From positions 1-64,000 of the forward strand of contig CAZXTR010000001.1 in assembly GCA_964643615.1 (NCBI GenBank): DNA of 64,000 nt. Reading direction: 5' to 3'. Within the stretch, counting starts at the first letter, position 1, and each line of letters starts with the position of its first letter. The translations under genes were made by a program, and so were the position numbers. Below the pieces are notes generated by a model, which saw only the letters and a program-made list of their open reading frames with translations, did not search any database and was not told the origin of the DNA. Below, one piece after another: positions 1-8,167 of this stretch. The DNA comes from CAZXTR01 sp964643615. GTDB lineage: Bacteria > Pseudomonadota > Alphaproteobacteria > CAAHEQ01 > UBA3637.

Positions 1-303
1 ATCACAATGCCCCTCAACAACAATCATTGCTGACGGATTTTTTTGCAACCATTCAGCTTGATGTCCTAAAACTTCCAACGCATCCGAATTTGGTGTTGCA
101 CTGTCCAATTCAAAATAAACAACAGACCGGATTTGGTTTTTAAATTGTTGAGACAACTTTGTATCTTCCAAATTTGAAATATCCGCATCGCCCCATTCAT
201 TCGCCCGATTAACCCTCGTTGTAGCATCACTATCTTTATCCGTCGATGCGCACGAAGTTACTAACAAGCATGCGACCAAAAGGGCTATTAAAGACTTTTT
301 CAT
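1..303 (-). CDS. pal: Pal, peptidoglycan-associated lipoprotein (5' part only)
   Basis: Outer-membrane lipoprotein of the Tol-Pal envelope complex; it binds peptidoglycan and TolB. The first 101 codons are present and the gene runs off the left edge. Translation from the ATG at 303 gives a lipoprotein signal peptide with lipobox LVTSC (lipidated Cys about residue 18), an Asp/Thr-rich linker, then the OmpA-like domain start: VVYFELDSATPNSDA, matching the family's YFxxDsxxl strand, and near the edge VVEGHCD, the beginning of the GHcDerGt peptidoglycan-binding motif. It follows the tol genes in the same direction, the usual position for pal, although three small lipoprotein genes lie between tolB and pal here. 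The identification is firm; the C-terminal half cannot be seen. Confidence 0.93.
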   Translation of the reverse strand, partial: MKKSLIALLVACLLVTSCASTDKDSDATTRVNRANEWGDADISNLEDTKLSQQFKNQIRSVVYFELDSATPNSDALEVLGHQAEWLQKNPSAMIVVEGHCD

Positions 304-323
304 AAGATCCCTCGCGTAAAAAA

Positions 324-523
324 TTATTTATCTTCGGCAGGTAAATATTCAGCCGAGTTAGCTCTAGTTTTCGATGTTNNNNNNNNNNNNNNNNNNNNNN
401 NNNNNNNNNNNNNNNNNNNNNNNNNNNNNNNNNNNNNNNNNNNNNNNNNNNNNNNNNNNNNNNNNNNNNNNNNNNNNNTAACACTGTGCAAGCAATAAAT
501 AAAGCAAATATAGCGTACCTCAT
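324..523 (-). CDS. Small lipoprotein, copy 2, interrupted by an assembly gap
   Basis: A second copy of the 42-residue lipoprotein encoded just upstream at 535-663. Both visible ends are base-identical to that copy: the start (MRYAIFALFIACTVL) and the end (SKTRANSAEYLPAEDK plus TAA at 324-326). The centre is replaced by 100 Ns. If this were one intact copy only 29 bases would be missing, so the N run is a placeholder and not a measured length. The real sequence could also hold further whole copies of the roughly 140-base unit. Reading frame across the gap therefore cannot be judged. Confidence 0.6.
379..478. other. Assembly gap of exactly 100 N
   Basis: A run of 100 undetermined bases. The exact round number is the common scaffold placeholder for a gap of unknown size. 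It sits inside a tandem duplication, where short-read assemblers tend to break. Confidence 0.98.
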
Positions 524-534
524 AATTCTCTCCC

Positions 535-663
535 TTATTTATCTTCGGCAGGTAAATATTCAGCCGAGTTAGCTCTAGTTTTCGATGTTTTCGCCTTATC
601 ATCACTTGAACAAGCTGTTAACACTGTGCAAGCAATAAATAAAGCAAATATAGCGTACCTCAT
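535..663 (-). CDS. Small lipoprotein (42 aa), intact copy
   Basis: Predicted 42-residue lipoprotein of unknown function. The product begins MRYAIFALFIACTVLTACSS, a short signal peptide with lipobox VLTAC (lipidated Cys about residue 18), leaving a mature peptide of only about 25 residues rich in Lys, Ser and acidic residues (ends AEYLPAEDK). AGAGAATT before the ATG is a weak ribosome-binding site. It lies between a larger lipoprotein gene and pal in the tol operon. In size it resembles entericidin-like or Lpp-like small lipoproteins, but I see no sequence match that would name it. Position and lipobox suggest the outer membrane as its location (inference). Confidence 0.7.
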   Translation of the reverse strand: MRYAIFALFIACTVLTACSSDDKAKTSKTRANSAEYLPAEDK

Positions 664-704
664 AATTCTCTCCTTATAAAAATAATAACAGTTTTCTTTT
701 TAAC

Positions 705-1406
705 TTACTTTTCTTCGCTTGGCAAGATTTCTTTTTTTACAGATCTTTTTTCCACGCCGAGCAAAGAATTAATTTTGCTTACCAATCCTTTCACTTTTTC
801 CTCTGATGTAACTTGAGGGGTTGGGGCAACTTCAACGATAGGCTCTGATGAAACATTCACCGTCTCCTGAACAGTTGGCTCTTGAATCGCCTTCTCTTCA
901 ACAACAGGGAGTGTCACAACTTCTTCCAACTCTTCGACAGGCGCTTCATCCACAACTTCAGCAGACGATTGTTGTGATAGCTCTTCATTCCCTTCTAATG
1001 CTTCTTCCATAATTTCTTCCGTATTCATATCTTCGGCAGGAGAAATTATTTGTTCTTCTGTAGCAACTGCTCCTTCAATAACAGCCTCTTTCGAAGTAAT
1101 ATCAACAACCGAATAGACACTATTCAAATCCATCATCTGTTCGTCTCCTTCTGTCTTTGGCACAACTAAAGCACGCCCTTGATGATCTTGCAAAATGTGA
1201 ACGGACTTACGCCCTTTTTTCAATTGAGTCGCTTCAATACAATCACGTAAATATTCGTGTTGATATCCGGCTTGATTTGTACATCCTTCTTCGGCTTGCA
1301 TTGCTCGCCGTTGTTGAACTCGCTCCTGCAAAGAATCCCGTGTAGAATAGCACGCATTTAATAAAACCGACAAAGAACAAACCAAAAGAAACGCTGCTTT
1401 TTTCAT
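705..1406 (-). CDS. Glu-rich lipoprotein of unknown function in the tol-pal operon
   Basis: A 233-residue predicted lipoprotein. The N-terminus is a signal peptide with lipobox LLNAC (Cys about residue 19) followed by Tyr-Ser-Thr. Residues about 25-60 carry two Cys and basic residues. The rest is low-complexity and strongly acidic, rich in Glu, Val and Pro (repeated EEV, VEE and EEL clusters), and probably extended. The C-terminal 30 residues turn basic (VKGLVSKINSLL). The ribosome-binding site AAAAAGGGG precedes the ATG. It takes the place between tolB and pal where many proteobacteria have no gene or cpoB/ybgF; I see no TPR motif, so it is not a CpoB homologue by eye. A periplasmic or outer-membrane spacer linked to Tol-Pal is only an inference. 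Confidence 0.75.
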   Translation of the reverse strand: MKKAAFLLVCSLSVLLNACYSTRDSLQERVQQRRAMQAEEGCTNQAGYQHEYLRDCIEATQLKKGRKSVHILQDHQGRALVVPKTEGDEQMMDLNSVYSVVDITSKEAVIEGAVATEEQIISPAEDMNTEEIMEEALEGNEELSQQSSAEVVDEAPVEELEEVVTLPVVEEKAIQEPTVQETVNVSSEPIVEVAPTPQVTSEEKVKGLVSKINSLLGVEKRSVKKEILPSEEK

Positions 1407-1502
1407 AAAATTACCCCTTTTTCATAAGGTTAAAACCGCTAGTACGCTTATCCTGCCAGAATATTTATTAATTTTTACTTAAAATTAAAAGATTTTTTCA
1501 AA

Positions 1503-2801
1503 CTAATGTAACAAAGGGGACCATGCTGGGTCGGAACCATTTCCTAGTGTCGGGATATGCTTTTCATGATACCCTGTTAGATCTATGGTATAAAGACCAA
1601 CTTGCCCATCGTTTCCATAATGTGTATAAGGATTTTGTTTAAAATACATCAACACACGTCCATTGGGAGCCCATGTTGGACCTTCAACTAAAAATCCTTG
1701 AGCGATTAATCGTTCTCGACTGCCGTCAGGTCGCATCACCCCTATATGAAATTGCCCATTTTGAATTTTTGTAAATGCAATATAATCTCCGCGAGGGGAC
1801 CACACAGGCGTCGCATATGTGCCACGCCCCATACTGATACGCTTTGTATTTTTACCGTTTTTATCCATCACATATAACTGTTGAGAACCGCTCCTGTCTG
1901 AACTAAAAACAATCCTTTCTCCGTCTGGAGAAAAACAAGGACTTGTATCAATCATCGGGTGATTAGTTAATCTTTTCTTTTCGCTTTTAACAATATCATA
2001 AAGATAAATTTCAGAGTTGCCATTTTCCGAAAAACTCATAATCAATTGTTGGCTATCTGGAGAAAAACGCGGGGCAAAAGTCATTCCCGAAAAATAGCCA
2101 AGAGGTTCTTCTTTGCCTGTCTGGACATCCATTAAATAAACCCTCGGCTTTCCTTTTTTAAAAGATAAATACGCAATTTTTTGCATGTTCGGAGCAAAAC
2201 GCGGTGTTACCACTAAATCTTTTCCGTCTGTCAAAAAAGTGTGTTGTGCTCCATCTTGATCCATAATAGCCAGCCGTTTAATTTTTCTTGCACTTTTCCC
2301 CGATTCGTTAATATATACTATTTTACTGTCAAAATAACCTTTTTCCCCTGTAATACGGCTATAAACCATATCCGAAATAATATGCCCCAGGCGTCTTTTT
2401 TCCTTTTCTGGCAAAGATATTTCCTTTGATTCCATGGACTGCCCAGAAAAAACATCCCACAAACGAAAAGAAACTTTTATCCAGCCATCGGGTTGATTAT
2501 TCGTTTCCCCTTGCACCAAAGCTTGCACATTAATAGCTTGCCAATCCGAAAATCGAGGCAATGTACGAATATTAGGCAACTCTTGTAAAAAAGCGTCCGC
2601 ATTTACCAAACGAAACAATCCAGAATTTTCCAAATCAGATCTTACTATTTGCGTAATTTCTTCAAATGAATCTCCAGCAAAAGGAGCAACCGCCAACGGA
2701 ATAGGCTCAAAACCAGCCCCAGTAACATCAATTTTAAGCTCAGCTTTCCCACTCATAGGAAATAACAATATCATCCACAATAAAAAAAATACTCGTTTCA
2801 T
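1503..2801 (-). CDS. tolB: TolB, periplasmic beta-propeller of Tol-Pal
   Basis: Periplasmic protein that links the TolQRA inner-membrane motor to Pal during outer-membrane constriction at division. 432 residues, the usual size. It has a signal peptide (hydrophobic stretch then GKAEL), an N-terminal mixed domain, and from about residue 190 a six-bladed propeller of PD40/WD40-like repeats: RFSPDSQQL, CFSPDGERIVFSSDRSG, VWSPRGDYIAFT, TWAPNGRVLMYF. I place the start at the ATG at 2801 because AGGAG lies six bases before it, whereas the in-frame ATG two codons upstream directly abuts that ribosome-binding site. It is three genes below tolQ and adjacent to tolA (9 bases between). Confidence 0.95.
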   Translation of the reverse strand: MKRVFFLLWMILLFPMSGKAELKIDVTGAGFEPIPLAVAPFAGDSFEEITQIVRSDLENSGLFRLVNADAFLQELPNIRTLPRFSDWQAINVQALVQGETNNQPDGWIKVSFRLWDVFSGQSMESKEISLPEKEKRRLGHIISDMVYSRITGEKGYFDSKIVYINESGKSARKIKRLAIMDQDGAQHTFLTDGKDLVVTPRFAPNMQKIAYLSFKKGKPRVYLMDVQTGKEEPLGYFSGMTFAPRFSPDSQQLIMSFSENGNSEIYLYDIVKSEKKRLTNHPMIDTSPCFSPDGERIVFSSDRSGSQQLYVMDKNGKNTKRISMGRGTYATPVWSPRGDYIAFTKIQNGQFHIGVMRPDGSRERLIAQGFLVEGPTWAPNGRVLMYFKQNPYTHYGNDGQVGLYTIDLTGYHEKHIPTLGNGSDPAWSPLLH

Positions 2802-2810
2802 TTTCATCTC

Positions 2811-3707
2811 CTAAAAAACAGTGCTGTCCAATGGATTAAATCGAAAAACAATATCCTTCCAAACGGAATAAGTATCTGATCGCTTTTGTGCTAGTATTCT
2901 AAACGGAGAATCATTTCCTTGTCCATCACAAATATAAACCGCACGTCTTGCACTGTCTGCAACCGACTGAAAAGCTTTATCAGATCTATAACGAGCCATA
3001 TCCAAAAATTCAACTTGATATACTTTGCCCGTTTTGTCTAATAAAACACGTAATTCGACAATCATTTTATCAATCCCTTCAACACCTAAATCAACATTCC
3101 AATGACTACGGATGCCTTGGGATAAAAAATCCAATTCGCTGATTGTTAAAGGTTGCGATAAATCGGGTCGACTTTCTCCATGAATCCCTTGTTTAACAAC
3201 ATTTGTGTTGGAGGTTATTGTTTCAGACATTTTATCAACTTTCGCTAATAATTTTTTTAAATCTTCTTGCGACGAAGGTTGTGTTTTTAATGTTTTTTTA
3301 GTCACATCTTTTATTTTTTGATGTAACTTTTCTATTTTTTGAGTTTCTGCTTTAAACGGTTTCTTCAACGTTTCTTTTATAGGAATGGCGGTCGGATCAG
3401 GTTTTGCCTCTTTTGGATTTGGCGTAGGCGGCGGTGTTTGTTTTTTTTCTGATCTTCTAGGTGATTTTTTTGGGGCAACAGATGCTTTTACCACTGGCGC
3501 TTTCTGGGAACTTAGATTCTCCTTACTGAGACTCTCTGCGGCAGGAAGATTCGTTTTAGATGTAATTTGTACATTCTTTAAATCAATAATAATGGGGGTA
3601 GAAATAACTTCTTCTCTTTGATGTATCATCCAATTTGGTAATTGAACAAACAATAAAAGAAAAATCAACAAATGCCCCAATAAAGAATAAAAAAAAGATA
3701 TGGACAC
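2811..3707 (-). CDS. tolA: TolA, energy-transducing envelope protein
   Basis: Inner-membrane protein that spans the periplasm and passes proton-motive-force energy from TolQR to TolB/Pal. 298 residues: an N-terminal membrane helix (FFYSLLGHLLIFLLLFV), a long Lys/Pro/Ser/Thr-rich stretch (about residues 55-180) corresponding to the TolA II rod, and a C-terminal globular domain of about 90 residues (IRSHWNVDLGVEG ... VELRVLLDKTGKV), typical of TolA III. I prefer the GTG start at 3707: AGGAAAG sits just before it and tolR stops two bases earlier. A longer reading from ATG 3755 would add 16 odd residues (His/Cys-rich) and overlap tolR by 47 bases. Confidence 0.92.
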   Translation of the reverse strand: MSISFFYSLLGHLLIFLLLFVQLPNWMIHQREEVISTPIIIDLKNVQITSKTNLPAAESLSKENLSSQKAPVVKASVAPKKSPRRSEKKQTPPPTPNPKEAKPDPTAIPIKETLKKPFKAETQKIEKLHQKIKDVTKKTLKTQPSSQEDLKKLLAKVDKMSETITSNTNVVKQGIHGESRPDLSQPLTISELDFLSQGIRSHWNVDLGVEGIDKMIVELRVLLDKTGKVYQVEFLDMARYRSDKAFQSVADSARRAVYICDGQGNDSPFRILAQKRSDTYSVWKDIVFRFNPLDSTVF

Positions 3708-3708
3708 T

Positions 3709-4155
3709 CTACTTTCCTTTTTTACTTGATGATGACAATCGCACGACTTGAGCATCTGTTTTTAAACCAACCTGCGAATATCCGGCAGTCCGCAACAAAG
3801 CCATAACTTCAATAACTTTACCATAAGGTGCTTTTTCATCAGCGCTAATCATTATTCGAATTTTTGGATTTTCAGCAACAACCGCTTGAACCTTTGGCAA
3901 CAACTTATCTAACGAAATCGAAGTTGAAGCAATAAAAATTTGGCCTTGTGCATTTACGCTTAAATCCAACGTTTTGTCTTGACCTTGAATTTGTTTGCCA
4001 TCACCTTTGGGTAAGTTTAATGGAATCCCCGTCGTCAACATTGGCGCAGTAATCATAAAAATAGCCAACAAAGACATCATCACGTCAATCAACGGTGTTA
4101 AATTGACATCACTTCGTACTTTGCTTTTGCGCCGAGTTTTTTGCCTTATTGACAT
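3709..4155 (-). CDS. tolR: TolR, ExbD/TolR-family proton-channel subunit
   Basis: Partner of TolQ in the proton-driven motor of Tol-Pal. 148 residues. There is a short basic N-terminus (RQKTRRKSKVRSDVN), then one membrane helix with the conserved proton-carrying Asp in NLTPLIDVMMSLLAIFMI, then the periplasmic domain (LPKG ... LDLSVNAQGQIFI) ending in the family pattern RIMISADEKAPYGKVIEVMALLRTAG. The ATG follows the tolQ stop codon directly (TAA-ATG), so translation is probably coupled. Confidence 0.96.
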   Translation of the reverse strand: MSIRQKTRRKSKVRSDVNLTPLIDVMMSLLAIFMITAPMLTTGIPLNLPKGDGKQIQGQDKTLDLSVNAQGQIFIASTSISLDKLLPKVQAVVAENPKIRIMISADEKAPYGKVIEVMALLRTAGYSQVGLKTDAQVVRLSSSSKKGK

Positions 4156-4872
4156 TTATTCACGCCCCCCAACTTGTTCAATTTGGCGACTAATAATAGC
4201 ACTTAATTCACCCATAAAAGTTTCCATCCGGTTGGTAATATGATCGATATCGCTGGAAAATTTATTATATGCTATCAAGGCGGGAATTGCGGCAATCAAC
4301 CCTATCGCTGTTGTCAATAAAGCTTCTGCCACCCCAGGAGCGACAGCAACAATATTTGTGTTTTGAGACAAACCAATGGATTGAAAGCTATCCATAATAC
4401 CCCACACAGTACCAAACAATCCAACCAACGGAGAAACAGACCCTACGGACGCTAAAAAAATCATGTGAGATTCAAGCCTTTCTGCTTCACGATCTATAGT
4501 AATTTGCATAACTTTATCAATACGTTCTTGAACATCAATTCCTTTTGTTTTCATTTCTTTTTTACCTAAAGAACGTTTCCATTCTTTTATCGCTGAACAA
4601 AAAATTGCTGCCAAGGGGGAGGAAGGCTTCCCCGCTATTTTTTCGTACAAAATATCAAAAGATGAACCGCCCCAAAATTGTTCTTCAAAAGATTTTGAAT
4701 TATCTTTAACGCGCCGGAATTTCCCCATTTTATCTAGTATAATTGACCACGACCAAATAGATGCTAAAATCATAGCAATCATCAACAATTTCATAAAAAT
4801 ATCCGAATGTTCAAACATCCCCCAAATCGACAATGTTTGACGCGCTGTTTCCATAGCCACTTGTTCTTTCAT
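4156..4872 (-). CDS. tolQ: TolQ, MotA/TolQ/ExbB-family proton channel
   Basis: Inner-membrane stator of Tol-Pal. 238 residues with three expected membrane helices (about 28-47, 140-160 and 175-200). The family signature is clear: LASVGSVSPLVGLFGTVWGIM followed by APGVAEALLTTAIGLIAAIPALIAYN. It is the first tol gene after ybgC, 21 bases downstream, and its stop codon touches the tolR start. Motor genes of the same superfamily (motA, 17993-18799) occur in this window, but this copy's context is unambiguous. Confidence 0.96.
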   Translation of the reverse strand: MKEQVAMETARQTLSIWGMFEHSDIFMKLLMIAMILASIWSWSIILDKMGKFRRVKDNSKSFEEQFWGGSSFDILYEKIAGKPSSPLAAIFCSAIKEWKRSLGKKEMKTKGIDVQERIDKVMQITIDREAERLESHMIFLASVGSVSPLVGLFGTVWGIMDSFQSIGLSQNTNIVAVAPGVAEALLTTAIGLIAAIPALIAYNKFSSDIDHITNRMETFMGELSAIISRQIEQVGGRE

Positions 4873-4893
4873 TTTATTTTACTTCCTTTACTT

Positions 4894-5307
4894 TTATTTT
4901 TTGTCTTTTTCTATAAAGTGTTCAAAAACCGTTTTTAAATCCTCTGGCAAACGTGTTGGCTTTAATTTTTGAACATCAACAAAGACGACATGTATCTTCA
5001 TTTCCACCAAAATCAAATCTTCTTTTTTAACAATTTGGTTCATCACCACTGAAGCCCCGCCAAGCGAATCAATAGATGTATAGACGTAAATTAAATCTTC
5101 CAATCTTGCGGAGGCTTTAAATTCCATTTCTGCCCGTCGTATCATTAGCCCAATGCCGCGTTCTTTCAATCCCAAATTTGTCAATCCTGCTTTGTATAAA
5201 AAATCGGATCGAGCACGTTCGGCATAACGCAAATAATTGGCATGGTAAACAACTCCACCGGCATCTGTATCTTCGTAATAAATACGCACTGGTAATTTAT
5301 GAACCAT
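4894..5307 (-). CDS. ybgC: YbgC, acyl-CoA thioesterase of the tol operon
   Basis: Hot-dog-fold thioesterase found at the head of tol-pal operons. 137 residues. The active-site motif YYEDTDAGGVVYHANYLRY (about residues 10-28) includes the catalytic Asp and the VYHANYL helix of the 4-hydroxybenzoyl-CoA thioesterase class. The start is the ATG at 5307, with AGAGG seven bases upstream; a TTG two codons earlier is less likely. It lies between ruvB (44 bases) and tolQ (21 bases) in one transcriptional direction. Confidence 0.93.
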   Translation of the reverse strand: MVHKLPVRIYYEDTDAGGVVYHANYLRYAERARSDFLYKAGLTNLGLKERGIGLMIRRAEMEFKASARLEDLIYVYTSIDSLGGASVVMNQIVKKEDLILVEMKIHVVFVDVQKLKPTRLPEDLKTVFEHFIEKDKK

Positions 5308-5351
5308 TAACAAACCTCTTTATAAAAATTGTTTTTACGCCACATGGGTAA

Positions 5352-6389
5352 TTATATTTTCCCTTCTTTGTCAAATAAAGTCATAACAGTCGAAGACGGT
5401 TGAACCCCCAAATGATGAAAGCCCGCCAAAGACAATACACGGCCTCGTGGTGTTCTTTGAACAAGTCCTTCTTGCATTAAATAGGGTTCAACCACTTCTT
5501 CGATAGTATCTCTTTCTTCAGCCAATGCCGCAGACAATGTATCTGCGCCTACAGGACCACCACCATACTTATCGGCGATACATTTTAAATAACGTCTATC
5601 TTGAGCATCTAATCCTGATTTATCTACCTCTAATAGACTTAATGCTTTATCCGCTATTTCCCGATCGATTTCGGTTTTTTTTTCAACCAAAGCAAAATCT
5701 CGCACGCGACGAAGCAATCGACCCGCAACTCGAGGTGTTCCTCGCGCCCTTTTTGCAATTTCATGTGCCCCTTCTTGAGTAATTTTGACTTTCAAAATCC
5801 TCGCTGCACGTTCCACAATTTTTTCCAGATCCTCAACATTATAAAAATTTAATCGTAAAGGAATTCCAAAACGTTCTCGCAACGGCGTTGTCAACAAGCC
5901 TGAACGCGTCGTCGCACCAACGAGCGTAAAAGGTTGTAAATCTATCCGCACCGACCTTGCCGCAGGCCCTTCACCAATAATTAGATCCAATTGAAAATCT
6001 TCCATCGCTGAATAAAGAACTTCTTCTATCAATGGGTTTAAACGGTGAATTTCATCAATAAACAGCACATCATTTTTTTCTAGATTCGTTAAAATCGCTG
6101 CTAAATCTCCAGATTTTGAAATCATCGGTGCCGATGTTGGACGAAACCCAACCGCTAATTCTTTGGATATAATTTGAGCCAAAGTCGTTTTCCCTAACCC
6201 CGGAGGACCAAATAATAATACGTGATCTAAAGATTCTGCGCGTTCTTTCGCCGAATGAATAAATACGCGCAAATTATTACAAGTCTGTGTTTGCCCTACA
6301 AATTCGGATAACGTTTGAGGACGAAGACCTGTGTATAATTCTTCGTCTCCACTGATAGCCTTTGGTGTAATAATTCTTTCGTCAACCAT
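5352..6389 (-). CDS. ruvB: RuvB, Holliday-junction branch-migration ATPase
   Basis: Hexameric AAA+ motor that with RuvA drives branch migration. 345 residues. Walker A is GPPGLGKTT (about residue 62), Walker B LFIDEIHRLN, sensor 1 GATTRSG, and an arginine-finger region PLRERFG; the C-terminal winged helix ends in LMQEGLVQRTPRGR. I start at the ATG at 6389, whose first bases overlap the ruvA stop (ATGGTTGA), typical of ruvAB coupling. A TTG at 6401 would lie only one base after the GGAG and is unlikely. The ruvB-ybgC-tol linkage is common in alphaproteobacteria. Confidence 0.96.
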   Translation of the reverse strand: MVDERIITPKAISGDEELYTGLRPQTLSEFVGQTQTCNNLRVFIHSAKERAESLDHVLLFGPPGLGKTTLAQIISKELAVGFRPTSAPMISKSGDLAAILTNLEKNDVLFIDEIHRLNPLIEEVLYSAMEDFQLDLIIGEGPAARSVRIDLQPFTLVGATTRSGLLTTPLRERFGIPLRLNFYNVEDLEKIVERAARILKVKITQEGAHEIAKRARGTPRVAGRLLRRVRDFALVEKKTEIDREIADKALSLLEVDKSGLDAQDRRYLKCIADKYGGGPVGADTLSAALAEERDTIEEVVEPYLMQEGLVQRTPRGRVLSLAGFHHLGVQPSSTVMTLFDKEGKI

Positions 6390-6990
6390 TATTCTTTCCA
6401 ATCTCCTTCAAAGACATACGTATCAAATCTGCGGTTTGAATATCGGAATTGTTTTGGTATAGAGTTCCTACAACCATGCCCGCTTCACTACGTCCATACC
6501 CCAAGTTTGTCAAAGCAGAAATTGCTTCGCTTAGCACATTTCCTATTTTTGAATCATCTGAAACAATAAAATCAGAAGAGCGACTAAAAACAGTAGCTTT
6601 CTCTTTTAATTCTGTCACTATGCGTAAAGCAAGCTTGGGGCCAACGCCCGAAGCTCTTATTAAAGCCTTAGAATCTCCAGTTGCCAAAGCAAGTTTTAAA
6701 TCTTGTGGTTTAAGTACAGATAAAATTGCTAACCCCACCTTTGCTCCAACACCTTGAACACTCGTCAACAACCCAAAACTTTCCTTTTCTATCGCATCTG
6801 CAAAACCAAAAAGGTGAATATGGTCTTCACGCACTTGGGTTTCAATTAACAAGCTCGTACTTAAGCCTTTATTTGAACACCGCGCCAACGTTTGTGACGA
6901 ACAAAATACTCGATACCCAACGCCGTGAACATCCAAAATCACGTAATCCACCCCCACAAAGTCAACCAAGCCCGTTAATTTTGCAATCAT
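6382..6990 (-). CDS. ruvA: RuvA, Holliday-junction recognition subunit
   Basis: Tetrameric junction-binding protein. 202 residues: an N-terminal OB domain (MIAKLTGLVDFVGVDYVILDV ... HLFGF), central helix-hairpin-helix motifs (LLTSVQGVGAKVGLAILS and LIRASGVGPKLALRIVTELK), and a C-terminal domain III contacting RuvB (EAISALTNLGYGRSEA). A sigma-70-like promoter lies directly upstream, so this is probably the first gene of a ten-gene transcription unit down to pal. No ruvC is visible on the far side; gapA is divergent. Confidence 0.96.
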   Translation of the reverse strand: MIAKLTGLVDFVGVDYVILDVHGVGYRVFCSSQTLARCSNKGLSTSLLIETQVREDHIHLFGFADAIEKESFGLLTSVQGVGAKVGLAILSVLKPQDLKLALATGDSKALIRASGVGPKLALRIVTELKEKATVFSRSSDFIVSDDSKIGNVLSEAISALTNLGYGRSEAGMVVGTLYQNNSDIQTADLIRMSLKEIGKNNG

Positions 6991-7010
6991 ATTTTGTCCT
7001 TTCCTATTCC

Positions 7011-7039
7011 ATCATACTCAAAAAGAACAAAAATGCAAA
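7011..7039 (-). promoter_or_regulatory. Promoter of the ruvAB-ybgC-tol operon
   Basis: On the minus strand TTTGCA (7039-7034), a 17-base spacer, then TATGAT (7016-7011). The ruvA start follows 21 bases after the -10 box, with an AAAGGA ribosome-binding site. Read by eye, not mapped. Confidence 0.6.
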
Positions 7040-7117
7040 TTAAACTAGCTTTTTTCGAAAAAAGGTTCTATAAAGCAAAAGTCATGACTGTAAAGATTAG
7101 ATGAAAAGGAGAAAAAT

Positions 7118-8125
7118 ATGACAACTCGTGTTGCGATTAACGGTTTCGGACGGATTGGCCGTTTGGTATACCGTGCATTTATTGAATCAGGTCGTAAAGA
7201 TCTGGAAATTGTCGCTATCAATGACTTAGGTGACGCTACTGCAAATGCGTATTTATTAAAATATGATTCTATTCACCGCATGATGAACGTCGATGTTTAT
7301 GCGGATGGTGAATATTTAGTTGCTGGGAATTATCGAACAAAGGTAATTGCACAGAAAGACCCTACTCAATTACCCTGGAAAGAAATGGGCATCGATATCG
7401 TCATGGAATGTACTGGCATTTTTTCGGCAAAAGAAAAAGCCATAGTCCATATCGACGCAGGGGCAAAACGCGTTTTAGTTTCTGCTCCTTCAGAAGGGGC
7501 CGATAAAACAATCGTTTACGGCGTTAACCAAAATACATTAACCGACAAAGATTTGGTTGTTTCAAATGCTTCGTGCACAACAAATTGTTTGGCTCCTGTT
7601 GTTTATGTTTTGGACAAAGAATTTGGCATTAAACAAGGCTTTATGACCACTATCCATAGCTATACGAATGATCAAAAGATTTTGGATCAATTACACAAAG
7701 ACCTTTATCGCGCTAGAGCCGCAGCAATGAGTATGATCCCCACAAAAACAGGAGCTGCCAAAGCAATCGGGTTGGTTTTACCCCAAATGGCTGGCAAGTT
7801 AGATGGAGTTTCTATTCGTGTGCCGACTCCCGACGTTTCATTAGTTGATGCTAACTTCATCATGGACAAAGATGTCACGGTCGATGCGGTTAATGCAAAA
7901 ATGAAAGAATACGCCAATGGCGAATTAAAGGGCATTTTGGGTTATAATGATTTGAAGCTAGTTTCCATTGATTTCACACATGATCCATCTTCATCAACTT
8001 TTGATGCAAATGGCACAAAAGTTATGGGGGGAACTCAATTGCGGATCATGAGCTGGTATGACAATGAATGGGGATTTTCAAACCGCATGTTGGATACCGC
8101 CGTCGCAATGGGCAAACTTGTGTAA
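7118..8125 (+). CDS. gap: Glyceraldehyde-3-phosphate dehydrogenase, type I
   Basis: Glycolytic enzyme converting glyceraldehyde-3-phosphate to 1,3-bisphosphoglycerate with NAD. 335 residues. Rossmann motif INGFGRIGRLVYRA at the N-terminus; active-site ASCTTNCLAPV with the catalytic Cys about residue 153; catalytic His in TTIHSYTNDQ; substrate-binding RARAAAMSMIPTKTGAAKA; C-terminal SWYDNEWGFSNRM. AAAAGGAG precedes the ATG. It stands alone as a divergent monocistron ended by a strong terminator; its pathway neighbour pgk lies at 33681-34877. Confidence 0.97.
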   Translation: MTTRVAINGFGRIGRLVYRAFIESGRKDLEIVAINDLGDATANAYLLKYDSIHRMMNVDVYADGEYLVAGNYRTKVIAQKDPTQLPWKEMGIDIVMECTGIFSAKEKAIVHIDAGAKRVLVSAPSEGADKTIVYGVNQNTLTDKDLVVSNASCTTNCLAPVVYVLDKEFGIKQGFMTTIHSYTNDQKILDQLHKDLYRARAAAMSMIPTKTGAAKAIGLVLPQMAGKLDGVSIRVPTPDVSLVDANFIMDKDVTVDAVNAKMKEYANGELKGILGYNDLKLVSIDFTHDPSSSTFDANGTKVMGGTQLRIMSWYDNEWGFSNRMLDTAVAMGKLV

Positions 8126-8140
8126 AAGAATATCAAAATT

Positions 8141-8167
8141 AAAGGGGGCTTTTCGCCCCTTTTTTTT
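8141..8167 (+). terminator. Rho-independent terminator of gap
   Basis: Stem AAAGGGGGC / GCCCCTTT (one G-T pair) with a 5-base loop, then a run of eight Ts, 15 bases after the gap stop codon. Confidence 0.88.

Larger units (their letters stand above)
324..663. repeat. Tandem duplication of a small lipoprotein gene, unit about 140 bases
   Basis: The start codons of the two copies (at 663 and 523, minus strand) are 140 bases apart. The flanking ribosome-binding region AGAGAATT and all readable coding bases are identical between the copies. Identity at this level means a recent duplication or an array kept homogeneous by gene conversion. The N gap lies within the array, so the copy number is uncertain. 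Confidence 0.85.

Noticed and set aside
2811..3755. Longer tolA reading from ATG 3755
   Set aside because: It overlaps tolR by 47 bases, adds a His/Cys-rich stretch foreign to TolA, and the GTG at 3707 has the better ribosome-binding site.
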